NCBI GenBank assembly: GCA_020226215.1
Contig: CM035232.1
Location: 78,734,130 to 78,798,129 of the forward strand
Direction: 5' to 3'
Source: Sindora glabra
Taxonomy: Eukaryota > Streptophyta > Magnoliopsida > Fabales > Fabaceae
Length of the DNA stretch: 64,000 nt
Shown here: positions 11,889 to 24,895 of the stretch, in pieces
Layout: the number at the start of each line of letters is the position of its first letter
How positions within the stretch are numbered: position 1 is the first letter of the stretch
Notes under the pieces: model-generated
What the model saw: the letters and a program-made list of their open reading frames with translations, nothing else
What the model was told of the DNA's origin: nothing
Database searches by the model: none
Program-made: the position numbers and the translations under genes

Positions 11889-13440
11889 AAAAATTAAAAC
11901 AATAAAATGAGTGTTCTACTTTTCTATTTGTGGGACTAATAATTGATATTTCTAAATAAAGAAACCAAATTGAACCAATTTGTAAATCATGCAACCAAAA
12001 ATGTATTTAAAAAAAGAAAAAGAAAAATACTAGTTATTGTTAACATGCTAGAATTCATAAAAATCAAGTAAATTTTTCACATTTGATTCTGAAGAATCCA
12101 GATTTCTACAACCAAAAATCCATATTATACTTGAAACTTATTCCAAGGAGTAAAAAGTTTTAGAGATTTCATAGATCATAGTTGAAGCTTTTCATAATAT
12201 TAAAATATGGTGTCATTTATTTTAAAATTCGTAAGTGGGTTTCTTTAGTATCAACTTCAATATGCCAAAAATACATACATTGTAGTGTCTAGGGTAGCTC
12301 ATCAAAATTATGGAGGTCATCGGTGCCTTGTCGGCGCCAGAAATAAGGGAGCTTGTTAAAGAATACCACAACTAAGCTCCTAGGTTCCTCCTCGTGAATC
12401 GCGGCCTCCTCTTGCAACCCAACACCACCGCAACTAAGGGAAGGTAGAAGCCAACTTGGGACAGCGGCTGGGACTCATTCGTATTGTGCTATAGCTGGAC
12501 TGAAGCTTGCCATGACACCTTTCAGTGGGTAGCTACCAATCCAAGCTAAGTGCCTTCATGGATAGCTGCTAACCTAAGCTGCTTCACACAGAACCTAACT
12601 CATAGTACACACGGAGGTTGAACGGTGTAGAATGCCGATAACATAGTGAGAGGAAAAGGAAACTAAGACGAAGAGAGGAGGAGGACGCAAGTCAGTGAGA
12701 AAGAGAGCTGAAAGAGAAAAGAGGGTGGCTCTCAAAAAAAGCAAAGAGAGAGAGAGCGGCTTCCGTAAGAAAGAAAAAGAGCTAGCCACAAAATAAAGAA
12801 AATAATAATAATAAAAAGAAGAGAGGCGGTGCAAAGTAAGGATAAAAAGGGTAGACTTTTGTTTTGAAAGTGGAGCTAAAGGTCTTACTATAATACTCCT
12901 CACCCCAATTTCAACTCATTGCTTTACATAATTTTAGCCTTTAAAATTCAATGAACTTGATCTCAACCATTAATTTATCTCAAAATTTATTTTTTTTATA
13001 AAATTAATTTTATTTTAAATTCACAACTCACTAATTTTCAATTTTTTTAATATAAAAAAATATAATTTTAATAATTTGATAAATTTTAAAATTCTAAAAA
13101 TAATTATTTTAAACTTTTTCAATTCTCAAAAATAATTTATCAAATGCATGGAGTTCATTTCATAAATTCATGCACTCTTTCTCACTAAACTTATAATAAA
13201 CTTTCTTGTAAAATTACTTTAATCCATTATTGAATCAATAATCACCATAAAAATAAATTTACTTCAAACTTTATCATCAAAATTATCTTAATATTCCAAA
13301 ATAATTTTTAAAAAATGAAATTAAAAATAAAATTTTAACCAAAATAAATAAAATATTCATTACATTAAAATTTTTAGAATTTGTAAATATTAAACTAGGT
13401 TATGATACCTTCTTAACTATCTCACTAATTGATCAATTCA
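11889..13440. other. Non-coding stretch with a GC-richer island
   Basis: Most is AT-rich, but about 12260-12900 is distinctly GC-richer, including the repeated GCC words near 12350-12480. From 12600 to 12880 the plus strand is purine-rich (GAGA and AAGAA runs). On the minus strand this reads as a pyrimidine-rich leader of the kind found in long plant gypsy LTRs. No conserved protein motif appears on either strand. It is probably LTR leader sequence from another minus-strand element, low confidence. Confidence 0.35.
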
Positions 13441-15831
13441 GCGTGCAAAGAGAAAAATGGTAATGTATATATTTTATAATTAATTTGTAAAAAATTATAA
13501 TAAAAAGTTTAAAAGAATGAAAAAGTGAATATTCTTAACTTTTTCTGTCAAATGGATTAACTTGTTGAATTTAAAATTACAAGAAACGCTTAAGTAATTT
13601 TGAAAAACTTCAAAGGAGGGAAGTATATTTTGCTTTACTATTTTTATTAGTGAAAGATATATTAACCTGCTTTGAATTTTAGTAAAATTATATAGGCATT
13701 TATTCTAGTTTCAAAACCTATACAAACTTTCCTTGAAACATAAAATAATTTTACATTTAAACTCAAATTTGAATTTTTCTTCAATAAATTGTTCAAAAAA
13801 AAATCATGGATTCAAATCAAATAATATAAGATAGATTAATGGAGGTTAGTGTAGGTCTTGAAACCATAGAAAAGGCTTATGTAATTTTACTAAAATTTAG
13901 AGGAAACTTATATAACATTCTCTTAATATTATAGATTAGTATGCGATTATGATAAGCATGCACGTAAAATAAAATTATATAGTGTATTTGATACATTGAA
14001 ATGTTTAGCATCAAATTTTAATGAATCTATTAAGTTCAAAATGTTTGAATAATTTCATTTAAACTTTGAATTCAATCATTAATTTGATAATTTGATTCCA
14101 AAATATTAAAATTTTGTATAGTTTCAATATTATACTTAATTATAATTTTAAAATTTTTATACATAATATTTTTAATTATTAAGCATTGAGTTTAAGTGCT
14201 AAATTCACTAAGTGATAAGTTTATACTATTTGAATATTTTCTTATTTTAATCACTAAGTTTAGTTGATGATTTAAAAATTTTATCACCAAATATTAAAAT
14301 TTTATATAATTTTAAAATTATCCTTATTATGATTTTAAAAATTCTATATCCAAAATCCTTAAATGATGTGATAAGTCTAATTATTATAAAAAAAATAAAG
14401 ATAATAGTGAATATCTTTATCCAACAAAATTTCATTAGAAATACTTGTTGAATATATTCAAATAAATAATTGTTACTAAATGGATAAGTAGATTCTCAAA
14501 TTTAATAGTTAATTTTAATTAATCAAATAAATAAAATCCAATTTTAAGCATAACTTTATTAAATTAAGCATTGAATTAATGTTTTCAAATGCACCACAAG
14601 TGAATTTTTGCTTAATTTAATATTTAGCATAAATAAATCAAACAAAGAAAATATAATTTTAAGTTTTCATTTATTTAGTTAATCATTGAATTAATGTTTT
14701 CAAATATATAATAAGTCTATCATCAAATGTTGAATGGAACTTACCTCACCATCATTAATTTTAAAGATAAAGATCTTGCCTACCCTTATGTGAAATCTTT
14801 CAAAATTTACAAATAGATGCATGCTTTTTTTCTTTTCCATTTTGAAGATTCAACAATCATACAACAATGATGGTTGTTGATTTGTTTGCTACTTTTTAAT
14901 TAGTTTTTTTTTTCTAACAAGTAGAAAATATTATTAAATTAGTCCAAGGAAATAACAACATTCTCAAAAATAAACATTTTAATAATAGGGAAGAATCTAA
15001 GATAATTTATTAGCTAAAATGGAAAACAATCAAACAATTAATTGGATTTTTTTGTAATCTATTTCACATCATTTCAAATAAGATTTAGCCATCATTAAAT
15101 TCATTGGATATTTCAACATTCAGATGAATCTCTTAAAACACTTAAAATAAATGTAGAAAAATTCACTTGTTGTATGTTAGTATTAATTATGGTTTTTTTC
15201 ACTTAAATAATGAAAAGGTAAAGGTTGATGACATCTACATATAGATGTGAACATTGCAATCCACACACTTGAAAATATACATATATGATATCAATAATAT
15301 CTTAATATATGTAATTATGAGCTTAATTTAATTTGTGGCCTATTTTTGGCCTTGAAGTAGTTCTCTTATTTGCTTGTTCAAAAGTTTATTTATCTAAGTA
15401 AGCTTTTAAATAGATTAATAAGTGAAATTAGGCTTTCTAATAGGATGGCTAAACTTAAATTTTAGCTTTATATAAACCAAAAAATCATAATACTTTATAA
15501 AATAGACTTGACAACTTTAAAGTAAAGCTTAACCTAAGTTAATTTATGTTCATTTTTAATCCTTAGTGGTGCAGTGATAATGATATTACTTTTGAAACTT
15601 TTTCTTTTTATATCCTCAGTTCAAATTTAGGAGGTTTTGTACATGTTAAATAAATTAAAAAGTGATAAAAAATTTTCATGTTAATCAATACATTCTTTTA
15701 CATAATTTTATCGATATGCTCCTTTATTATTATTAATTTGGTTCAAACAACCTTATTTCACTTAGTGCAATTAAAAATCTCTTTTAGTTGTATATGTTAC
15801 AAAATGCTTAGCTTAGCATTAAAGAAATAAA
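13441..15831. other. AT-rich intergenic DNA with degenerate direct repeats
   Basis: No gene. A roughly 90-base block (CCAAAATATTAAAATTTT start) at about 14096 recurs near 14284. A block containing CATTGAATTAATGTTTTCAA occurs at about 14570 and again near 14685. These resemble subterminal repeats of non-autonomous DNA transposons, but no clear terminal inverted repeats or target duplication were found. Confidence 0.4.
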
Positions 15832-16050
15832 AATATAAGTAGAAGAATTATAAGATAAGGAAAATTGTTTGATTCAATTAAGTATAGAATGATCCTTATA
15901 ACCCTATAACTATAGAGCATGTAGGCAATAAGTTAAAATTTCATACTAATAACTCGCAATAAAATTTAAAATAATAATTGACCATAAAAGGGAAGATAAA
16001 ATATCCATATAAATTATAAAAATTCATATTAATTATAATTATTCATAACA
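15832..16050 (-). repeat. copia-1 3' LTR
   Basis: Aligns with 35762-35994. Shared blocks include ATAAGTAGAAGAATTA, TTGTTTGATTCAATT, TCATACTAATA and the plus-strand end AATTATTC.TAACA. Read on the minus strand it begins TGTTATGAATAATTATAA. An AAAGAAAAG tract immediately precedes it on the minus strand and could be the polypurine tract. Confidence 0.8.
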
Positions 16051-16189
16051 CTTTTCTTTGGATGTCTATAAATAAAGTAGATTACATTGTAATAGGTAAT
16101 AGGATACAAGCTTGTTAAAATTATTACTAAGAAAACTCAATAAGACAAAACCTTGGTTAAGGAAAAAAAAGAGTATAATGCGTATTTAC

Positions 16190-18595
16190 GCCCTTTTATA
16201 ATAATATTAATTCAAATCTTTTAACTAACATAATCTAATATTATGAACTTTTGAAATGTTATAATAAGAAGTGACTTAGTCAATAAATTTGCTAGATTAT
16301 CACTTGAATGAATTTGTTGAACATCTATATCACCATTCTTGTAGAAATCATGTGTGAAAGTAAATTTTGTTGAAATATGTTTTGTGTAATCACCTTTGAT
16401 ATCCTTTTTTCAATTAGGTTATACATTTTACATTATCTTCATACAAAATTGTTAGTAACTTCTTTTTTATCGATAAATGACATGTCACTTGAATGTATTG
16501 AACTACAAACCTTAAATAAACATATTCTTGTTTACTTCATGAATTAATAAAATTTTTGGATGATTAGAAGAAGTGGTTGGTATACTTTGTTTCATGGAGC
16601 ACCATGAAATAGTTGTACCACCATGAGTGAACAAATAACCTATTTGTAATCAAGCATTATGTGGATCAAATACATACCTTGCATTTAAATAATCAATTAG
16701 TTAAGTTTGGTTTCATTAGAATAATATAAAGCCATATCCATTGTACGTCAAAAATATTGAAGTGTATGTTTAACTCCATTCTAATGCCTTTATATTGGGG
16801 AAGAACTATACCTCACAAATAAATTTATATAGAATGATATAATAATCATGTATGATTAACTAGATACATTGTGTTCCAATGACATTTAAATATGGTAATT
16901 TAAAACCAAGTAGTTCTTCATTATTTTCACAAGGTGTTGAAAAGGGTCTTTATTCATATCTAATGACCTTAAAGCCATTAAGGTGTTGATTGGATATATT
17001 TTATCCATATAGAATTGTTTTAATACCTTTATTATATAAGTTGTTTAATGCATAAGAATATCATTCTCTAAATGTTCAATTTGCAAATAAAGGTAATGTT
17101 TTATCTTCCTAAGATCTTCCATTTCAAAATTTTTCTTTAAACAATCTATTGCTTTTGGAAGCTCTTCAAAAGTTCTAATAATTTTTAAGTGATCAATATA
17201 AATAGTAATAATAACAAACTTAAAGATCTCTTTATAAAAATGCATGGGCAAATAGGATCATTTTTATAACCTTCCTTTAACAAATATTCACTTAACGATT
17301 ATAGCGCATATGCCTTGATTGCTTTAACCGATATAAATATTTGTTTAACTTGATTAAGTAATATTTTTTAGAATTTGAAATATGTACTTTTTGTAATTTA
17401 AATCTTTCAAGGATTTTCATATAAATATCATTATTGAGAAAGCCATATAAATAGGTTGTAGCTATATCCAAAAGATGCAATTCGAGTTTTTCATGTATCA
17501 TTAGACGTTTAGATATAAAAAAACATATGAGAGTATGTCTTTTCACAATCAATTATAAGTCTTTGTGAAAACCCTTTTGCAACAATTCTCTCTTTATATC
17601 TCATAATTTCATTGCTCTCATTTTATTTTGGTGCAAATACCTATTTGTATCTTAGCAATTTTACACCATCCAAAGTATGAATTATAAGTCCAAAAACTTC
17701 ACATTCTGCAAGTGAATTCAATTTTGATTGAATTATATTTTTCCATTTTGGCCAATCATCTTTATATTAGCATTCTTCAATAAATTTTGGCTTAAAATCC
17801 TTAATGTCATCAATATTAAGAGCTATATTATATGCGAAAATGTTGTTCACTTCTATTTCATTATGATTCTATTTCTTTAGTCATACTATAATTTATTAAG
17901 ATTTTTTCATTTTTAGGAACTTGAATTTCTTTTGGAATTGTAGCATTAACCATGTTTAGGGGCTCTTTTAAAGTTATAACTTTTTCTATTTAACTAGTTT
18001 GATTTTTTGCTTCTTTTATTTTTCAAGGATTTTAATATCTAAAACCAATTGGTCTTCCATATTTCAAAGGTGCTTTAGATTCATTAGCAATCGTAAATTG
18101 TCCTTTAGGGACATCAATTTTAATTGGAGTATTACCATTTGGTATGTATAATTTAGTCACCCTTTTTTAGTCAAAATAAGTGTCTAGTGATTGATTTACT
18201 AAGTTTTGCAAATGAATAATATTTTAAACTTACATTCCATATTTCTTCGCAAGAGGATTGAAGTAATATAATGATAATTGATTCATCAAAATGATAATTA
18301 ACAAATTGAGTTGTAAATAAATTTCCTATCAAAGGTTTTAGATATCTAATTATAAATGTAGATTAATACCCAACATATATTCCTATCCTCTTATAAGGTC
18401 CAATCTTAATCTTTTGTGATGGAGTAATTGGAACATATATCATATATCCAAAAATTCTTAGCTAGAAAATATTCGATTCTTAACCCAAAGTTAATTATAA
18501 AAGAAAGAATTTATAATAACTTATTGGCCTAATGTGAATTAGTGTCACTACATGCAAAAAAGTATGTCCTTAAGTAGAAATTAAAAGTCCTGTTT
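16190..18595 (-). pseudogene. copia-1 integrase C-terminus, RT and RNase H
   Basis: On the minus strand from 18595 this resumes copia integrase at the LIST.GH / LIHIRP region, followed by the GPYKRIGIYVGY and IIRYLKPL motifs of the integrase C-terminal domain. A linker (GRPIGF-type) follows. RT starts near 17765 (WPKW..I....NSL, YK.RIVAKGFSQR) and includes an ATTYLYGFLNNDIYMKI block (17552-17292) and the region of the YVDD box, read as IYIDHLKIIRT, so the second catalytic Asp is His. Then come FEMEDL and LQIEHL. RNase H follows at 16720-16190 (GYLFTHGGT.ISW, TILYEDNVKCI). Stops and frameshifts are frequent. Dead copy. Confidence 0.85.
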
Positions 18596-20179
18596 TGATA
18601 TAAAAAAATATTTATTATATTATTTCCTTCTATTTTATGTCTTTTAATGTGCTACCTTTGCTTAATTTTATAGAATTGGCCTTGTTTTATAGTTTGGGGT
18701 TAGTTTTGCAATGTTTTAAATTTATATAGTTAACATTGGATTTTAATACTATTTTAATTTTTTAGTTATATCTTGAGCCTTGACTATCAAATTGGGATGA
18801 TCTTTATATCATTGAAAAGTATGACTTTGTGTTTTGGTTAAAACTTAGTTTGAACTCTCTAAAAATCTTGTTTAAATGAGAAGCTAAAGTCTTACTTTTA
18901 TCCTAACTGAGCTAACTTTAGTTTTTAGGCCATATTTGGAGCTATAGAGGTCCAATTAAAGCGAAACTAAGGTTTAAATCTTATTAAGACCTAACTCTAT
19001 AAATTTGGTTTCCTAAAACTACATAGTTTTGTTAGTTTTACATTAGGTGAAAGTCAGACTTGTGATGTTTTACTTCTACAACTCTTAAAGTTAATTTTAT
19101 TGTAAAAATAGGTTTAGGCCTCTAAAAAATAAGAAAGCCCTATCTTTGTAATCCTAAAAAGCATAGAATTTAGGTCCAATAGGGTTTTAAGATAATTAAG
19201 TTAGATAAGAGGCAAGAATATAATTAGACTTTACAAGTTACAGAATTTAGCAACACAGATTTCTCTCTTTTTGTAACTTTTGTTCTTAAACCATAAAAGG
19301 CCAAACTTTAGAGTTTATTCAAGGATTTTAAGGCTTCTCTCTACTAGATTATGAGATCTTAATTTGTAATATTAACTTCTAATTAATTTTTCTATTTCCC
19401 TAATTTTTTGTGTTAATTTCTCAAAATTACATGAGTTAAATGTTAATTTAGTATAATCAATGCTCATCCTTATAATTTCTTATCTTTTGCTATTTTAATA
19501 TTAAATATGGTTAGTTAATCATGATTTTACACATAAGGATAAAGGATTGAGAGATTAATTCGGAGGTTTCTAATTTAATTTCTCAATTCAATTAAATTCT
19601 ATCTCTAAATCAATTTCACTATAATTTTTTAAGAATTATAGTAATTATTTAATTCAGCTAATCTTAATTGATTAAATTCTAGATGATCATTTAGCATAGT
19701 ATTTATGAATTATTATAGGGGTTCTACATAATTCAAGTTTGAAAAGTTAATTAAAAAAGTTAAATGTTAAGTGATCCATAATTAATCCAAACTAGAGTTC
19801 TCAAATCCTTGAATTTGTTATTTGATTACATTATTTTTCTTTTTTACTTTGTGTTTTGCTTTATTTAATACATTTATTTTAATTTCAAATCACAACCCCC
19901 AATTATGGTTTTATATTAATGTTGCATATTGCATAATACTACAATTTGTATCATGTTATCATATTATTTTCATTATGTTGCATCCTATTTTAGTTTGCTC
20001 TTTTTGCATTTTGTTTTCATATTTATTTTTGTAATTTGTTTCTACATTCTACTAGTAAATTATAGTAAAATATAAATCAAGAGATTACTAGGAGTATGAC
20101 TTGATTTGACATCCTACATTACATTAGTTTCAGTAAACTAGTTATAACCTAATTTTGGTATAGTATAGGTTACATGTCA
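18596..20179 (+). repeat. Athila-like 5' LTR
   Basis: Begins TGATATAAAAAAATATTTA and ends ATGTCA just before the primer site. It aligns throughout with 27161-28742 and 6446-8049. By eye the two LTRs match at roughly four bases in five over the first 200 bases, which indicates an old insertion. Confidence 0.85.
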
Positions 20180-20186
20180 AAAATTT

Positions 20187-20204
20187 TAGGATCGTTGCTA
20201 GGGA
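20187..20204 (+). other. Primer-binding site, tRNA-Asp type
   Basis: Reads TAGGATCGTTGCTAGGGA and matches the Athila-type TGGCGCCGTTGCCGGGGA at 13 of 18 positions. Four of the five differences are G-to-A or C-to-T transitions. It starts eight bases after the LTR end. Confidence 0.75.
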
Positions 20205-20899
20205 TCCACTTGATTTTATCCTTTGTTATATTTTACTAGCTATGCATTACATAATTGTCAAGTATTACAATTACTAGTTGCATCTTTTAGTGTTTTGCTT
20301 GCATTTTATGATAACCACTTTTTTTTTGCATTTTCTTGCATTTTATTGCATTCTTTACTTACTACATATTCTTTTATTGTAATTCATCATATTTTATCAT
20401 ATTTTACTTCATTTTACACTTTAATAAAGGTTTTTGTCCCAAAGAAACAAGTTTTGCATAATTCTACACTTACCTGTTGGATAGGTACCTAGGTCTCACT
20501 TGCTCCAGTTGAGTTAAAATTTTTTATAGTGCTAATTTTGATTTTTTTTTCATCTAAAGTTATAAGCTTTGCTTATGAGGTGTGGCATTTTTTGGACAAA
20601 TTTCACTATTTTAACCACTTTTTATTTTTTTAAAAGATTTTTTATTACATTTTTGGATTTTGCATGGCCATATCTTTCATTATATGGTGGTCTCATAATT
20701 TTTAAAAATATATAGATAGGTTAATTAGATGTGTTTAAGATATTTTTCACAGTGCATTAGCATTTTGGTGTTTTAATGTTCCTATAGTTCTAGTGTAGTG
20801 TAGTAATAGTGTATGACTAGGATAACTACTACTAAATTATTAGAATTTGATTCTAAAATTGATAGAACTTTTCATTTTCTACATAAGAGTAAAAACACA

Positions 20900-22880
20900 A
20901 GTAGTTCTAGCATCCCCAACCCTAATTCTAATGCTTTAATAACTTTAATAATATGGCTAATAATAATAAAACTTTGAAGGAATTAGCTATTCTTAATATT
21001 ACTTACCAACCATTAAGCATCCAATATCCTAAACCTAATACTAATTTTAAACTCAAATTTGATCTAATACATTTGCTTCTAAGATTTCATGGTATTGTAA
21101 GTGAGGACCTTCATAAGCAATTGAAGGAGTTCTATATGGTATCTTCACAATGAAGCCTCAAGATATGTCAAAAAACCATATCAAATAGAAGGCCTTTCCT
21201 TTTTTTCCTTACTGATGTAGCTAAAGATTGGTTATATTACCTTTAACTAGGTTTTGTCACCTGCTAGAATGACATGAAGTAACTCTTTTTAGAAAAATTA
21301 TTCCCTACATCTAAAGCAACTGCAATTAGAAAAAGATATATGGTATTAAGCAATTAAATGGTGAAACATTATATGACTATTAGGAAAGATTCAAGAAATT
21401 ATATGCAAGCTACCTTTATCACTAAATCAATGAGCAATTCCTCATCCAGTATTTTTATAAAGGACTTTTTCTTATGGATAGAAGCATGATTGATGCTGCA
21501 AGTGGTAGAACACTAGTGGATAAAAGTCCTATGGTAGCTAAGGACTTAATAGCCAACATGGCAGCAAACTCACAATAATTTAGCACCAAAATGCTTCTTA
21601 CCAATAAAAGTGTGAATGAAATGAGTTCTTCCTATACAAATCAATAAAAAATAGAGCAGAGGATAGATAAATTGACCTCTCTAGTAAGGCAAATGACATT
21701 GAGACATTATGAAACCCTCTTTTTGCTAGACTTTATGGCATATGCTCTTGCCCAACTCATCCCATTGATGCATGTCCAACATTACAAAAAGATAATGGTC
21801 AAAACTAAGCTTATGTAGTAGCAGTTTTCCCTGAAAAGCCACAATAACGATAATAGAACCAATACAACAATTGTAGTGACCCAAATATGATCCATATTCT
21901 AACTTTTATAATCCTAGTTAGAAAGATCATCCTAATTTCAAATATGACAATGCACTAGTCTAACAGTCAATTAGACTAGCATAATTACTAAACTAGATCT
22001 CCATTCTAGTAGTAGCCCTCCAAGCCAATCTAACAGCAACAAAATTTTTAGAACTAGCAAGCAGCCTCTTTCCTATCTTTTTAACCATCCTTTGAGGATT
22101 TAGTCAAGCAAGTGCCTACCAATAACTTGCAGTTTTAGTAGAGAATAGATACTATAATACAAGATATATAAACCCAGATTGGCCAACTAACCTCATTAAT
22201 AAATGAGCCTGAATCCTAAGGTTCTAACAGATTGCCCTTCTAAACAATTCCTAACCTAAGTGGTAATGTTTTTGGCATTATGCTAAAAAGCGGCAAAGAA
22301 GTTCATGTTCCTAATAATCCTCAACTAGTAACTCAGCAACATAAGCCAAAACAACCAGTAAATTCTAAAAATTTTATAGAAGGCTCCTTTCTTACAAGTT
22401 AGAAATTAGACAAACTAGAATAACCAATAGAATATATAAAACTACTTCCTTTCCTAAATAGAATCACACAATCTAGAAAAATAGAAGAAATTAATAGAGA
22501 TAGGGAAATCTTAGAGACAGGGAAATCTTAAAGACTCTTAAGAAGGTAAAAGTTAACATTTCATTGCTAGATGCCATTAAGCAAATCTCTAAGTATGTTA
22601 AATTTCTTAAGAAGCTGTGTACACATAAAAGAAAGTTACATGGTAATGAAAAAGTGAGCTTGGCATAGAATGTATTAGCTATGCTTCAACCAAACTTATC
22701 ATAGAAGTGCAATGATCTAAACACATTTAACATAATGGGTTTAAGCATGCCTTGATTAACTTGAGAGCTTCTATTAATGTCATGCTAAGGCCAATATTTT
22801 CATTCTTACAACTTGGCCCCTTGAAACAATTAGGGGTTGTCATTTAATTAGTTAATGGAATAACTATATATTCTACTAAT
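20900..22880 (+). pseudogene. Athila-like gag remnant
   Basis: The open piece at 20953-21153 has the order LSIQYP...NFKLKFDLIHLL..FHG...EDLHKQLKEF, which corresponds to the conserved Athila gag start (IQYP, LI.LLP.F.G...EDP...L.EF). Downstream frames give A.DWLYYL, FPTSKATAIRK and a KKLYASYLYH-type run, again Athila-like, broken by many stops. From about 21850 to 22600 the text becomes glutamine- and asparagine-rich, like the gag-protease linker. No intact zinc knuckle is seen. It would have formed the particle core; it is not functional. Confidence 0.7.
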
Positions 22881-23111
22881 GTTATTGAAGATGTGCTAAT
22901 TCAAGTCAAGAAATTAATATTCCCAATGGATTTCTACATTCTACCTATAGAGGATGAGTCTTCAAACAATCATACACTCTTAATTCTAGGGAAACCATTC
23001 CTTAAAATAGCAAAAACCAAGATAGATGTAGATGCTAGCACTCTTCCCATGGAAGTTAAAGATACAATTATGAGTTTCAACATTTTTAAGGCAAAAAAAA
23101 TGCCCTATTAA
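22881..23111 (+). pseudogene. Athila-like aspartic protease C-terminal piece
   Basis: An open stretch of 72 codons, with motifs in order: V.KLIFPMDFYIL, EDES, a flap-to-ILGKPFLK segment (normally ILGRPFL) and KTKIDVDA.TL.ME. This is the second half of the retropepsin domain as found in Athila polyproteins. The catalytic DSGA-type motif should lie just upstream but is not readable, so the enzyme is incomplete. Confidence 0.75.
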
Positions 23112-23559
23112 AAAGTATTTTGTATTTAATTAGATATGATTGATGATCTTGTTGAAGATACTCTTAATGACATGCTTGTGATTTTCCTCAAATTTTTAAA
23201 TTTATGGATTGTTTTGATAATCATAAGTGCACTTACTGTGATGATGATAACTAATGTGCTGTATATGATGAAATCTTTGCATTTATAAGTAGAGAAAGTA
23301 GTGTTGTTCAAAAATGTAAAAATTAATGTCCAAGAATAAATTCAACTTGCAGTAATGGTTTTTACCACCAAATTAATACCTTTTATAATCCAACTACTAA
23401 TGTTAGAGCTTAAACCTCTTGTAAACCATGTAAAATATGCATTTTGAGAAGAGAATGAGAAATTGTTAGTCATTATAGCAAAGAATTTACAACCTAAGCA
23501 AGAGGAGAAGTTGTAGATTTTGAAATCTCATAAGCAAGCAATTAGGTGGACACTTATAG

Positions 23560-24895
23560 ACATTCTTGGTATTAGCCCTTCCACATGCATGTATCAGATT
23601 TTGCTAAAAGGAGGAGCTAAACTAGTGAGACAACCTTAAAGAAGATTCAACCCCTTAATTTTGAATGTGGTGAAGAAAAAGATTTCTAAGCTTTTAGAGG
23701 TTGGTATCATATATCTCATTTCTAATAGCAAATAGGTGAGTCCAGTACAAATTATCTTTAAGAAAACTAGCTTGACAATTGTGAAAAGCCAAAATAATGA
23801 ATTACTTTCTATTATAATTCAAAATAGTTAGAGAGTGTGCATTGACTATAGAAAGCTAAATTAAGCAACCAAAAAAGGTCATTTTTTATGACCATTCATT
23901 GATCAAATGTTAAAGATATTGGCTAGAAAATCCCATTATTGCATCTTAGATAACTATAGAAGTATTTTTGGCATTTTTTCTTATAGATGTCTTTTAATCT
24001 ATGCAATGCACTTAGTACATCCCAAAGGTGTATGATAAGTATTTTTTTTTTAGAAAATCACAGAGAAGTATTCATAAATTATGGTTCTTTTTTTTTATAC
24101 TTGCTTAAATAATCTTTCTAGGGTATTAAATAAATGCATTGAAACTAATCTTATGTTGAATTTTGAAAAATGTCATTTTATGGTAGAGCATGAGATAATT
24201 TTAAGACATATAGTGAGTAATAAGGGGATTAAAGTTGATCCTACTAAAATTGATGTGATTACTACTTTATCTTACCCCACTTAAGTGTAAGGTGTGCATT
24301 TTTTTTGCCATGCAAGTTTTTATAAGCACTTCATTAAAGGTTTTAGTAAGATTGCCCATCCATTGTTTCAGTTACTACAAAAAGAAGCAAAATTTAACTT
24401 TAATCAACATTAAAGGAGGTTTTTGATAAGTTGAAGTAAGCTCTTACCACCACTCTCATTATTTAGCCTTTAACTTGGGATTTACCATTTGAGTTAATGT
24501 GTGATGCATCAAATTTTGCAATTAGTGCTATTCTTACATAAAGAATGGGAAAACAACCTTATGTGATTTATTATTCTTCAAAAACTTTTGATGCTACCTA
24601 AGCCAACTATACCACAATAAAAAAATAACTTTTAGCAATTATTTTTTGCTTTAAATGAATTTAGATCATATTTGTTTAGTTCTAAGATGGTTATATTTTT
24701 TTATTATATAGCTTTAGAGTTCTTTTTGAAAAAACCTAAGGCAAAACGTCGCTTAGTTAAATGGATATTGCTTTTGCAAGAGTTTAATATTGAAATTAAA
24801 GATAGGAGTAAAGTTGAAAATTTAGTTACAGATCATTTGAGTAGAATTGCAAGAGATACAGATACTCTTCCCATTAAGGACATATTTCCAAATCG
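23560..24895 (+). pseudogene. Athila-like reverse transcriptase / RNase H, internally deleted
   Basis: Motifs in order: DILGI.PS.CMYQILL, RRFNPL, V.KKISKLLE.GIIY.IS.SK.VSPVQ, a RVCIDYRKLN block at about 23830-23860, FIDQML..LA and a CILDNY piece. The text then jumps directly to an FGIF.YRC-like piece, so the segment with the first catalytic Asp neighbourhood (GYNQI...F.CPFG) is shortened, and the F-M-D-D catalytic box before TCLNNLS (24088-24108) is gone. The connection follows (LNFEKCHFMV, GIKVDPTKIDVI), then RNase H (LMCDASNFAISAIL; KRRLVKWILLLQEFNIEIKD; VTDHLSRI). Several frames and stops. Cannot encode an active enzyme. Confidence 0.8.

Noticed and set aside
12595..12903. 102-codon open frame on the minus strand
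   Set aside because: The product is a Leu/Ser/Phe low-complexity string from a pyrimidine-rich tract; it has no protein motif and looks like leader sequence.
19822..20492. Two hydrophobic open frames of 70 and 89 codons, and a similar one at 28343
   Set aside because: They fall in or next to the T-rich ends of the Athila-like LTRs; 19822 and 28343 are the same LTR region, so they are repeats, not genes.
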